Source: Sulfurospirillum sp. UBA1314 (GTDB lineage Bacteria; Campylobacterota; Campylobacteria; Campylobacterales; Sulfurospirillaceae). From it: DNA of 10,274 bases. How positions within the stretch are numbered: position 1 is the first letter of the stretch; each line of letters starts with the position of its first letter. The DNA is taken from assembly GCA_002307095.1 (NCBI GenBank), contig DBTO01000281.1, forward strand, positions 1 through 10,274, given 5' to 3'. The notes under the pieces are model-generated. The model did not search any database and had not been told where the DNA came from. It was given only the letters and a program-made list of their open reading frames with translations. This document shows positions 1 to 6,558 of the stretch, piece by piece. The translations under genes were made by a program, and so were the position numbers.

Positions 1-923
1 ACATGGTTGAAGAGGGCGTTGAAGTAGAAAAAGACTCTGAGCGTATCAACATCATTCCAGGGTTTGAGTCATACCTTGGAAGTTTAAAAGAAGTGAAAAA
101 AATCGCTTCTATGTTCAGCGACAAAATCGTAATGATCGGTGATCATGAAGATCAGTGGAACACACCAGCAGGCGAGTACAAACTTTTCGCAGGTGGTACA
201 CCGCTTTCAGTGGCTAAAACAGCACGAGGCGCAGGTACGACGATCTCTCTTCAAAAGTACTCTACACAGGCTACTGCGAAGACGATCAAGGGTGAGTGGA
301 AACAAAACTACGTTACATGTAATCCAATTGGACTAGGTGGAACCGATGAATTTGTGATGAAACTAAGCGAGCTTACAGGCAAACCCGTTCCTGCTGAACT
401 TACGAAACTTCGTGGTCAACTTGTGGACGCGATGCAAGACAGTTACCCGTATATGCACGGTAAAAAATTCGCCATCTGGGGAGATCCTGACTTCTTGTTA
501 GGTGTTGTCTCTTTCTTGGTTGAAATGGGAGCGATTCCTGTACACGTTCTTTGCCATAATGCCCCTCGTAAAAACTGGGAAAAAGAGATGCAAGCTATCC
601 TCGATAAATGTACCTTCAAAGAAGAGTGTCACATTTGGGCAGGTAAAGACTTGTGGCATTTAAGAAGCCTTCTCTTTACAGAACCCGTTGATTTTATGAT
701 CGGTAACGTTTACGGTAAAGAGCTTTACAGAGATACTAAAATTCCTTTGATCAGAATTGGTTTCCCAATTTTTGATAGACACCATCTACACCGATACTCT
801 ATCAGCGGATACGAAGGTGCGCTCAATCTTTTAACTTGGATTACCAACTCCGTCCTAGACGCGTTGGATGAAGAGACAAAAGATATTGCAAAAACAGATT
901 ATTTCTTCGACTGCGTTAGATAG
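1..923 (+). CDS. nifK: Nitrogenase molybdenum-iron protein beta chain, C-terminal part (5' end outside window)
   Basis: NifK is the beta subunit of the MoFe protein of nitrogenase; it shares the P-cluster with NifD in the cytoplasmic alpha2-beta2 complex. The 306 visible residues match the NifK C-terminal half along their length. Landmarks are INIIPGFESYLG near the left edge, TDEFVMKLSELTGKPVPAELTKLRGQLVDAM in shortened form (TDEF...RGQLVD), GKKFAIWGDPDF, PVHVLCHNAP, GKDLWHLRSL, DFMIGN.YGK, IPLIRIGFPIFDRHHLHR, GYEGA and a terminal TDYFFDCVR. The in-frame ATG at position 3 is internal, not the start: full NifK is about 450-520 residues and its N-terminal P-cluster cysteines are missing here. 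A strong terminator 11 bp after the stop implies it is the last gene of its transcription unit, presumably nifHDK. The codons for V-T-C-N overlap one copy of the TTACATGTAA palindrome. Confidence 0.96.
   Translation, partial: MVEEGVEVEKDSERINIIPGFESYLGSLKEVKKIASMFSDKIVMIGDHEDQWNTPAGEYKLFAGGTPLSVAKTARGAGTTISLQKYSTQATAKTIKGEWKQNYVTCNPIGLGGTDEFVMKLSELTGKPVPAELTKLRGQLVDAMQDSYPYMHGKKFAIWGDPDFLLGVVSFLVEMGAIPVHVLCHNAPRKNWEKEMQAILDKCTFKEECHIWAGKDLWHLRSLLFTEPVDFMIGNVYGKELYRDTKIPLIRIGFPIFDRHHLHRYSISGYEGALNLLTWITNSVLDALDEETKDIAKTDYFFDCVR
313..322. repeat. TTACATGTAA palindrome, copy 1 (inside nifK)
   Basis: The 10-bp core only, flanked by G and T. It is read in frame as V-T-C-N in nifK and is one of two copies far from any gene end. 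Confidence 0.9.
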
Positions 924-934
924 TCACTTACGTT

Positions 935-962
935 GAGAGCTTCGGCTCTCTTCGTTTTTTTT
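935..962 (+). terminator. Rho-independent terminator of the nif transcript
   Basis: The 6-bp stem GAGAGC (935-940) pairs with GCTCTC (945-950) across a stable TTCG tetraloop, and is followed by TTCG and eight T residues (955-962). It lies directly after the nifK stop on the same strand. Confidence 0.92.
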
Positions 963-1004
963 CCTCTTTAATGTTCAAACTCAATTCGCTCTAAACCCAA
1001 ACTG

Positions 1005-1013
1005 TGCTAAGAT
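1005..1013 (+). promoter_or_regulatory. Possible extended -10 promoter element for the GNAT/nitrilase gene
   Basis: TG-C-TAAGAT fits an extended -10 (TGnTATAAT, 4 of 6 in the hexamer), with no convincing -35. It would start a transcript near 1020, placing the palindrome at 1033-1044 in the 5' leader. The rest of the 138-bp gap 924-1061 holds only the nif terminator, this element, the palindrome and the ribosome-binding site. Confidence 0.35.
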
Positions 1014-1032
1014 AATTCCAATATTTTTACCG

Positions 1033-1044
1033 TTTACATGTAAG
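1033..1044. repeat. TTTACATGTAAG, copy 2 (leader of the GNAT/nitrilase gene)
   Basis: Eleven of twelve bases of the full form. It ends 17 bp before the start codon. Confidence 0.9.
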
Positions 1045-1061
1045 AAAAAAGGAAAAATTTT

Positions 1062-2627
1062 ATGGCAAGTAGTGATGATTTAAAACAGACCAATAAGCTC
1101 GTTCTTCGCAATTTAGAACTCAAAGATTATGCTCAAGTTAAAAAAATTATGGACAGGGTTTATCCCACCCTTGGCGGTTGGACGATTGAGGAATTTACCG
1201 CACAACTGACTACGTTTTCTGAAGGTCAAATCTGCATCGAAGACGATGGCAAAGTCATAGCAGCGGCGCAGAGTTTGATCGTGGATTACGATAAATTTGG
1301 CGATCGTCATACCTACAACCAAATCACGGGAAATGGGCTTATCTCCACGCATGATCCTAAAGGCAACACCTTGTATGGCTTGGACATTTTTGTTGATCCA
1401 GATTACAGGGGGCTTCGTCTTGGGCGTAGGCTTTACGATGCGCGTAAAGAGCTCTGTTATCGCCTTAATCTCAAGCGCATCATCGCAGGTGGGCGCATTC
1501 CGGGTTACGCGGAACATGCGCATGAGATGACCCCTTCAAAATACATCGAACTTGTCAAAGACAAAGAGCTACGCGACCATGTTTTAGGCTTCCAGCTTGC
1601 CAATGACTTTCACGTACGCCGTGTTTTAAAAGGCTACCTCAAAGGTGACGCGGCTTCACGTGAGTATGCGACACTTTTGGAGTGGAGTAACGTGGACTAC
1701 GAAGAGCCTCACACCAACCCGATGGTCAATCGTGGCATCGTGCGTGTGGGCATCGTTCAGTGGCAGATGCGCAGTGTTAAAAGTGTCGAAGAGTTTTTAG
1801 ACCAAGTGGAGTTTTTTGTGGACGCGATGGCGGGGTATAACGCCGACTTTGTCCTTTTCCCAGAATTTTTCAATGCGCCACTGATGGCGTTACGCTCTGA
1901 TGAAAATCCTGAAACGGCGATTCGCACCGTTGCCGCACACACCGACACATTGGTGGAGAAAATGGGTCAATTTGCCGTGCGCTACAACATCAACATCATC
2001 GCAGGCAGTATGCCCGAGTACGATGGCAATACGCTCTACAACGCCAGTTACTTGTGTCGACGTGATGGTACGAAAGATGCGCAGAAAAAACTGCACATCA
2101 CGCCCGATGAAGAGGCGTACTGGGGCATGCACGGCGGCGATAAACTCTGCGTGTTTGAAACCGATGTGGGACGTGTGGGCATTTTGGTCTGTTACGATGT
2201 CGAGTACCCCGAACTTCCGCGTCTCTTAGCCGATCAAGGCATCGATATTCTCTTTGTGCCGTATTGGACGGACACGAAAAACAGTTACTTACGCGTGCGT
2301 CGTTGCGCACAAGCTAGAGCGATTGAAAACGAGTGTTATGTGGCGATTTCAGGCAGTGTGGGAACCCTTCCTCGGGTTGAAAATATGGACATTCAGTACT
2401 CCCAATCCGCTGTCTTTAGCCCGTCTGATTTTGCCTTTCCGCACGATGCAACGATTGCCGAAGCGACGCCAAATACCGAAATGACCTTGGTCGCCGATCT
2501 TGATCTAAGCCTTTTAAAAGAGTTAAGAGAGCGCGGCAGTGTCCGCAATCTTCGTTCGCGCCGTAATGATCTGTACAGTTTGAAATGGAAAGGCGATAAA
2601 GAAGATTTTGTTGTGGTCAAAGGCTAA
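1062..2627 (+). CDS. Bifunctional GNAT acetyltransferase / carbon-nitrogen hydrolase fusion
   Basis: A 521-residue two-domain cytoplasmic protein. Residues about 14-200 form a GNAT N-acyltransferase domain with the acetyl-CoA loop at 109-125 (DIFVDPDYRGLRLGRRL). Residues about 226-505 form a nitrilase-superfamily amidohydrolase with the full catalytic triad: E268 (in FPEFF), K343 (in KKLHIT) and C377 (in LVCYDVEYPE). This architecture is a known family (Bacillus YhcX type) with unsettled substrates; an amide- or amine-modifying role is expected, but no substrate can be read from the sequence. The ATG start has AAGGA about 10 bp upstream. No signal peptide or membrane segment is seen. The downstream RNase H-like gene begins at the next base, so the two are probably co-transcribed. 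Confidence 0.9.
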   Translation: MASSDDLKQTNKLVLRNLELKDYAQVKKIMDRVYPTLGGWTIEEFTAQLTTFSEGQICIEDDGKVIAAAQSLIVDYDKFGDRHTYNQITGNGLISTHDPKGNTLYGLDIFVDPDYRGLRLGRRLYDARKELCYRLNLKRIIAGGRIPGYAEHAHEMTPSKYIELVKDKELRDHVLGFQLANDFHVRRVLKGYLKGDAASREYATLLEWSNVDYEEPHTNPMVNRGIVRVGIVQWQMRSVKSVEEFLDQVEFFVDAMAGYNADFVLFPEFFNAPLMALRSDENPETAIRTVAAHTDTLVEKMGQFAVRYNINIIAGSMPEYDGNTLYNASYLCRRDGTKDAQKKLHITPDEEAYWGMHGGDKLCVFETDVGRVGILVCYDVEYPELPRLLADQGIDILFVPYWTDTKNSYLRVRRCAQARAIENECYVAISGSVGTLPRVENMDIQYSQSAVFSPSDFAFPHDATIAEATPNTEMTLVADLDLSLLKELRERGSVRNLRSRRNDLYSLKWKGDKEDFVVVKG

Positions 2628-3092
2628 GTGATACGACTTTTTTGCGATGGTAGCGTCAATGCTCACACCCATGTGGGCTTTGGTGCGTATGTCGTCGTTG
2701 CTCAAAATGCCGCGTTTGATTCTTTACATGTAAAGCTCAAAACCTTTCATGACACCTCGTCCACCAAGCTCGAATTGCAAACATTGTTGTGGGCGGTGGA
2801 AGGGTGCAGAAATCTTAGCGATGAGATCGTGATTTACACCGATTCGCAAAATATCATCAGCCTTCCCAGCCGAAAAGAGCGGTTTGAGCGCATGGGTTAT
2901 AGGACTAACCAGAAGAAGATTCATGAGCATGCTTCGTTGTACCAAGCGTTTTATACTATGATGGAGGAAGTGAACTGTTCGTTGGTGAAGGTGAAAGGGC
3001 ATAAGCAGCAGAGCGATAAAGATGAAATAGATCGTTACTTTACACTTGTCGATCATGCCTCGCGTGAAGCGCTTCGGAAAAGTGGTCTATGA
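2628..3092 (+). CDS. RNase H-like protein
   Basis: A 154-residue single-domain protein of the RNase HI fold, which would cleave the RNA strand of RNA/DNA hybrids. Four acidic active-site residues are in place: D7 (CDGS), E49 (KLELQ), D72 (YTDSQ) and D142 (VDHAS). H124 in VKGHKQ matches the catalytic flexible-loop histidine. It is the usual family length. The start is GTG, immediately after the TAA of the preceding gene, with AAAGG about 6 bp upstream, so translational coupling is likely. Residues 33-36 (LHVK) are encoded by a full TTTACATGTAAA palindrome. It is more divergent than a housekeeping rnhA, so it may be an additional RNase H-family nuclease rather than the main one. Confidence 0.82.
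   Translation: MIRLFCDGSVNAHTHVGFGAYVVVAQNAAFDSLHVKLKTFHDTSSTKLELQTLLWAVEGCRNLSDEIVIYTDSQNIISLPSRKERFERMGYRTNQKKIHEHASLYQAFYTMMEEVNCSLVKVKGHKQQSDKDEIDRYFTLVDHASREALRKSGL
2723..2734. repeat. TTTACATGTAAA, copy 3 (inside the RNase H-like gene)
   Basis: Full 12-bp form, read in frame as Leu-His-Val-Lys. Confidence 0.9.
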
Positions 3093-3095
3093 AGC

Positions 3096-3107
3096 TTTAC
3101 ATGTAAA
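3096..3107. repeat. TTTACATGTAAA, copy 4 (between convergent genes)
   Basis: Full form, 4 bp after the RNase H stop and merging into the T tract of the opposite-strand terminator. Confidence 0.9.
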
Positions 3108-3132
3108 AAAAAAGGAGAAGGGATTCCTTCTC
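3105..3132 (-). terminator. Rho-independent terminator of the coiled-coil gene pair
   Basis: On the minus strand, GAGAAGG (3132-3126) pairs with CCTTCTC (3121-3115) over a 4-nt loop and is followed by a run of T residues ending at 3105. It follows the stop of the gene at 3150. On the plus strand the hairpin lacks a downstream T tract, so it would serve the convergent RNase H gene poorly. Confidence 0.85.
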
Positions 3133-3149
3133 GCTTTAGGTGGCAAAGC

Positions 3150-3440
3150 TTATTTGCCGAAGTGTTTTGTAGCGTGATGTAGGGTAGATTTGGTGGATTG
3201 CCAAATGGATTCAACCTCTTTTTTCATCTCATCAAATTTTTCTTCGCTTGCTTCTACAAGCTCTTTAAGTTTTGTTTTACCTTCACTCATTTTTTCTTCA
3301 AGTTGTTTGATCTGTTTGTGCATTTCTATCTGAACATCAGCCCTCGCACCTGAGGCTTCCGCTTTAAACTTAGCCACTTGAGCTTTGCAGGTATCAAATT
3401 CTGCTTGGATTTTTTGTTCGTAAAGTTTTTTATCACTCAT
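3150..3440 (-). CDS. Small coiled-coil protein, sll1863 stress-response-like (paralogue B)
   Basis: A 96-residue, highly charged, almost wholly helical protein with no membrane segment. It has the layout of the sll1863 family: an opening DKKLYEQK, a long heptad region, then GKTKLKELVEASEEKF and a W-containing amphipathic tail (SIWQSTKSTLHHATKHF). The biochemical role is unknown; members have been linked to stress responses. The ATG at 3440 has AAAGGA about 7 bp upstream and gives an N terminus that aligns with the neighbouring paralogue. An upstream in-frame ATG at 3515 with AAGGAG only 3 bp before it would add 25 residues absent from the paralogue. The paralogue ends 90 bp upstream and the pair probably forms one transcript. 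Confidence 0.75.
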   Translation of the reverse strand: MSDKKLYEQKIQAEFDTCKAQVAKFKAEASGARADVQIEMHKQIKQLEEKMSEGKTKLKELVEASEEKFDEMKKEVESIWQSTKSTLHHATKHFGK

Positions 3441-3530
3441 GGTATTTCCTTTAATAGTTTGGTTTAGAGAATACGTCTGCCTTGTTTGATTTTTAAATGA
3501 TGCGTCAATACGCATTTTCTCCTTTTTCGT

Positions 3531-3827
3531 TTAGGTAAGCGCTTTAAATTTGGTCGCAGTATCGGCAAATGTTAGGATGATGCTATCCCACATGATTTCA
3601 AAATTTTTCTTGGCAGATTCAAAACTGTGTCCTGTCATTTTGACCAATTCCGCCAGTTTTATTTTTCCCTCTTCCAGTTTACCTTCAAGCAATTTAACGT
3701 GTTTGTTTAATTCGAGTTGCATATGCGTACGCGCCGCAAACGCTTGGGTACGAAACTGAATCATCCCCGTTTTCCACTCATTGAGTTGGGTCTGTTTTTT
3801 GTGTTGGTAAAGTTCTTTATCGTTCAT
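3531..3827 (-). CDS. Small coiled-coil protein, sll1863 stress-response-like (paralogue A)
   Basis: A 98-residue charged helical protein, colinear with the next gene downstream: DKELYQHKKQ at the start, EGKIKLAELV near the middle and a WDSIILTFADTATKFK tail, where WDS(l)..F....A(t)(k)FK is the sll1863-family ending. The start ATG has AAAGGA about 8 bp upstream. The helical faces have diverged considerably from the paralogue (for example G/M and H/F replacing charged positions around residues 63-70), suggesting different partners or an old duplication. No catalytic motif is visible. The coiled-coil fold is clear; the family name rests on pattern recognition. Confidence 0.75.
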   Translation of the reverse strand: MNDKELYQHKKQTQLNEWKTGMIQFRTQAFAARTHMQLELNKHVKLLEGKLEEGKIKLAELVKMTGHSFESAKKNFEIMWDSIILTFADTATKFKALT

Positions 3828-3926
3828 AAGATTTCCTTTTGGGTCTATCGTTGGTTGGGCAGATACATGTGAAGTGACACGAAGAGATTAAAATGCACAG
3901 AATACGGGACGCTACTTACCGCTTTC

Positions 3927-3932
3927 ACTATA
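3927..3932 (-). promoter_or_regulatory. Possible -10 element for the coiled-coil gene pair
   Basis: On the minus strand TATAGT (5 of 6 to TATAAT) lies 100 bp before the start of the gene at 3827. No good -35 is seen at 16-18 bp. Confidence 0.3.
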
Positions 3933-3965
3933 CTCTTATTTGAGCCATTGTGGTGTGTTTTGCAA

Positions 3966-3993
3966 AAGGAACGAGAAGATAGCCTCATTCCTT
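3966..3993. other. Imperfect inverted repeat in the gap between the HNH and coiled-coil genes
   Basis: AAGGAACGAG (3966-3975) pairs with CTCATTCCTT (3984-3993), nine of ten positions, over an 8-nt loop. There is no T tract on either side, so it is not a standard terminator. It lies in the 228-bp gap 3828-4055, which otherwise holds a weak -10, one degenerate palindrome (TACATGT at 3864-3870), one full palindrome and no gene I can support. It may be a transcript-processing element, a small RNA hairpin or part of a dispersed repeat. Confidence 0.45.
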
Positions 3994-4034
3994 ACCAAAG
4001 TACCCATATTAGAGATTTTAGGAAGCGTGAGTGT

Positions 4035-4046
4035 TTTACATGTAAA
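4035..4046. repeat. TTTACATGTAAA, copy 5 (just past the HNH gene)
   Basis: Full form, 9 bp beyond the HNH stop codon. Confidence 0.9.
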
Positions 4047-4055
4047 GAATATAAA

Positions 4056-4757
4056 TTATTTTTTATAAAGATAATCTCGGTGATATTGCATATAAACTTG
4101 GTGTTTCTTGGTTAGATTAACTTTCATCTTTGAATCAATTCCTAACATATTTGCCTCTGGTAGAAATTGAGAAATCAATATTGATCCATTCTCTGAAAAT
4201 GAAATAAGTCCTTTGTCAAATACTTTATCAATATTTGGAATCAAAAGAAGCCCATTATAAGGGTCAAGTCTTTCTTCATTAGATGATTTCGACCAAGGCT
4301 TGATATGCGAAGCGACTAGCAGCTCGTGACTTTGAAAACCCGTAACAGCGCATTGTTCCCAATAATGAAGTAAATCTTTTCTAAATTGACCTTGTCCTAT
4401 TCTTGCATTGATTAATTGAGTTTTTTGCGTAGATGAAATAGATGAATTAGTTATAATTTCTTCAATATCATTTTCTATCGTTTGAATACTAAAGGTTGCA
4501 AGAAATTCGGCATATTTTTTTAAAGCATTGCTATACATTGTATGACCAGTGAAGTCTCTGTCTTTAAAAATTGGGAGATTTAAAATCTGTGTATATAATG
4601 TATTGAAGTGATTTGGGTCAGTTATTTTTAAAATATTATGTTGTGTTAAATTAGCTTCAATTACCCATTTTGAAAGAGCACCTTCTAATGCTCCATAGTA
4701 TTTTTTAATAGAGCCTTGTGATAATTTTTGATGAGTCATCCATTGTTTAAAATCCAT
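4056..4757 (-). CDS. HNH endonuclease domain protein (HNH_2-like)
   Basis: A 233-residue protein. Residues about 118-195 form an HNH nuclease domain of the HNH_2 type found in restriction-like proteins: RIGQGQFRKDLL, C136 in CAVTG, the metal-site H151 in ASHIKPW, N168 in DPYNGLLL and D177/D181 in DKVFDKGLISF. The N-terminal 110 residues are helical and unrecognised, opening with a short stretch (SIKKYYGALEGALSKW) typical of DNA-recognition modules beside such nucleases. Function is inferred to be DNA cleavage, as a modification-dependent or orphan restriction enzyme. The gene is visibly richer in A and T than its neighbours, suggesting recent acquisition. It lies 21 bp downstream of the hydrogenase operon's last gene on the same strand, and palindrome copies lie close to both its ends. 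No methyltransferase is nearby. Confidence 0.85.
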   Translation of the reverse strand: MDFKQWMTHQKLSQGSIKKYYGALEGALSKWVIEANLTQHNILKITDPNHFNTLYTQILNLPIFKDRDFTGHTMYSNALKKYAEFLATFSIQTIENDIEEIITNSSISSTQKTQLINARIGQGQFRKDLLHYWEQCAVTGFQSHELLVASHIKPWSKSSNEERLDPYNGLLLIPNIDKVFDKGLISFSENGSILISQFLPEANMLGIDSKMKVNLTKKHQVYMQYHRDYLYKK

Positions 4758-4777
4758 TTTGCAACCTTAATCTATAG

Positions 4778-4789
4778 TTTACATGTAAA
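4778..4789. repeat. TTTACATGTAAA, copy 6 (end of the GltD-like gene)
   Basis: Full form, supplying Tyr-Met-stop of the GltD-like gene and lying 20 bp upstream of the HNH start. Confidence 0.9.
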
Positions 4790-6203
4790 GCTTCTGATCT
4801 TCCACAACGCCCAATTTTCGAGCAATCGCCACAGCGGCCGTTCTACCATCTAACGCGGCATTGACAACCAAGTTTGCGCCTCGGACCACATCACCACCCG
4901 CAAAAATGAATGGATGCGAAGTCTCTTTGTTTTCATCAACAATAAGTGTGTTTGAGCGTCCAACGGCGAGGTTGAGTTCATCGTAAAAGCTAAAATGTTT
5001 GGCTTCAAATCCAAGCGCTAGGATGATGCTCTCCGCTGGCAAAGTTTGAACGCTATGCGGTTTGGTTTGAAGGCGGTTGTTTTCATCGGTATAGGTTTCC
5101 ATGATTTCAAGCCCCACAACACGATGTTCATCGTCCACCAACGCTTTTTTAGGCAGCGCGTTAAAGATAAACTGTACCCCTTCTTCTTTGGCATTAATGA
5201 CTTCGGCACGACTTCCTGGCATGCTCTCTTCGCCCCTGCGGTAGACACAGGTTACACTTTTAGCATGATGACGAATGGCGGTACGAAGGGCGTCCATCGC
5301 AGAGTCGCCACCACCGATGACGACGACGTGTTTGTTGCGTAAGATCGATTTTTGGAGGGCATGATCGAAAAGGTTTTTTTGTGTTTGGGTAAGCAGGGTC
5401 ATGACTTGATGCACACCATTGGCGTCTTCATTTTCCATATCGGCACTGCGGCCTTTGGGCACACCCAGTCCCAAAAAGACGGCATCAAATTTCTCTTGAA
5501 GCTCGCTGAGGCTGACGTCTTTTCCCACTTCAGTGTTTAGATGCACTTTCATGCCTGCTGCTTTCATCCACTCAAAACGTCGCAAGATGACACTTTTGGG
5601 TAGTTTAAAGTTGGGAATGCCGTACATCAAAAGCCCACCTACACGATTTTCTCGCTCATACAGTTCGACTTCGATGTTGGAACGAAGCAAAAAGGTCGCA
5701 CAGCTCAAACTCGCAGGACCACTTCCCACAACGGCGACTTTGAATTTTCGACCTTCCGCTTGTCCGTAATTGGGAATGGCGCCTTGTTCATACGCTTTTT
5801 CATTTAAAAAGACTTCTACATTGCCGATGGAAACCGCATGGTAGTCAGTTTTCTCCAGCGTACACGAACTCTCACACAGCCCTTTTTTAGGGCAAACACG
5901 ACCCAAAATTTCAGGAAAAGGAGAGCGTGCATTGGAGAGCTCAAACGCTCCTACATAGTCATTTTCATAGGTTTTTTTAAGCCATCTTGGGATGTTGTTA
6001 TTGAGTGGACAGCCTGTGCGACAGAATCTAAACTCACTTTCAAGCCCACGCAAAAGATCGATGGGGCATTGCAGACAACGACTCGCTTGCGCCTTGGCTT
6101 CGCTCTCTTCAAAGTTGTGATAAATCGGGTAATAATCCTCAACGCGTTCCTGCGCTGGGCGTTTTTTTGGATAGGCTTTTGCGATTGTTTTGTAACTTCT
6201 CAT
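4779..6203 (-). CDS. GltD-like NADPH-dependent FAD / iron-sulfur oxidoreductase
   Basis: A 474-residue cytoplasmic flavoprotein of the glutamate synthase small-subunit family, which moves electrons between NADPH, FAD and iron-sulfur centres. N-terminal Fe-S cysteines are C43, C46, C61, C65 and C104, C110, C114. The FAD-binding motif VAVVGSGPAS is at 156-165. The NADPH-binding VVVIGGGDSAMDA starts near 293, followed by YRRGEESMPG (321-330), whose arginines suit NADP. The C-terminal FAD motif FAGGDVVRGANLVV is intact. The spacing between C46 and C61 is about ten residues longer than in classical GltD. Its ATG overlaps the hypA stop (ATGA) and no gltB is adjacent, so I infer service to the hydrogenase rather than glutamate synthesis. 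Its last codons (Leu-Tyr-Met-stop) come from a TTTACATGTAAA copy. Confidence 0.88.
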   Translation of the reverse strand: MRSYKTIAKAYPKKRPAQERVEDYYPIYHNFEESEAKAQASRCLQCPIDLLRGLESEFRFCRTGCPLNNNIPRWLKKTYENDYVGAFELSNARSPFPEILGRVCPKKGLCESSCTLEKTDYHAVSIGNVEVFLNEKAYEQGAIPNYGQAEGRKFKVAVVGSGPASLSCATFLLRSNIEVELYERENRVGGLLMYGIPNFKLPKSVILRRFEWMKAAGMKVHLNTEVGKDVSLSELQEKFDAVFLGLGVPKGRSADMENEDANGVHQVMTLLTQTQKNLFDHALQKSILRNKHVVVIGGGDSAMDALRTAIRHHAKSVTCVYRRGEESMPGSRAEVINAKEEGVQFIFNALPKKALVDDEHRVVGLEIMETYTDENNRLQTKPHSVQTLPAESIILALGFEAKHFSFYDELNLAVGRSNTLIVDENKETSHPFIFAGGDVVRGANLVVNAALDGRTAAVAIARKLGVVEDQKLYM

Positions 6204-6553
6204 CTTTCATCCTCAATGATCTCTATACTCTTTACATGTAACTCTTGCCCGCCTATCATGGAGACGTCCTCGTTGTGACATTTGGGGCAGATAAAATGGT
6301 TCTCACTCACGACACTTTGCTCATGACACGAAGCGCACAAAAGCACCACGTCGCACAGCTCAACAACGAGTGTGGCATCGTGGCAGATGGTCTCTTCTTT
6401 AAACGTATCAAAACACTGTTTCAAAAAATGAATTTCAATGCCACTGAGTCTTCCCACACGAATTTCAAGACGTTTAATCGCCTTGGCATGGTGCTTTTTC
6501 GCCTCTTTTTCACACACATCAATGAGTGAAGCGACGATGGAATACTCGTGCAT
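6200..6553 (-). CDS. hypA: Hydrogenase nickel-incorporation protein HypA
   Basis: HypA delivers nickel, with HypB, to the large subunit of [NiFe] hydrogenases. At 117 residues it is the standard length. The nickel-binding N terminus MHEYSIV (M1, H2, E3) and the zinc site CASC (C73, C76) with CPKC (C89, C92) are intact, as is the terminal ELHVKSIEI strand. It starts 5 bp after the polyferredoxin stop, with AAGGG about 3-7 bp upstream, and overlaps the next gene by ATGA. It is the only maturation factor in the window; HypB-F must be elsewhere. In Campylobacterota HypA can also serve urease, but its position here ties it to the hydrogenase. The codons for L105-K108 contain a palindrome copy at a position where the family normally has a similar sequence. 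Confidence 0.95.
   Translation of the reverse strand: MHEYSIVASLIDVCEKEAKKHHAKAIKRLEIRVGRLSGIEIHFLKQCFDTFKEETICHDATLVVELCDVVLLCASCHEQSVVSENHFICPKCHNEDVSMIGGQELHVKSIEIIEDER
6231..6242. repeat. TTTACATGTAAC, copy 7 (near the end of hypA)
   Basis: Eleven of twelve bases of the full form, read in frame as Leu-His-Val-Lys about 30 bp before the hypA stop. Confidence 0.9.
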
Positions 6554-6558
6554 CGCCC

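Noticed and set aside
3501..3514. Inverted repeat TGCGT-CAAT-ACGCA between the paralogues
   Set aside because: A 5-bp stem with no T tract in the transcribed (minus) direction. Too weak to call a terminator or operator.
3441..3515. Upstream start (3515) for the coiled-coil paralogue B, preceded by AAGGAG
   Set aside because: Spacing to the ATG is only about 3 bp and the added 25 residues have no counterpart in the paralogue. The start at 3440 has a well-spaced AAAGGA.
3862..3871. Eleventh copy of the palindrome (ATACATGTGA)
   Set aside because: Two mismatches to the 10-bp core. Only TACATGT is kept, so it was not counted.
4779..6203. Straightforward gltD for glutamate synthesis
   Set aside because: No gltB is adjacent and the gene is translationally coupled to hypA. 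The family assignment stands, but the glutamate role is not supported here.
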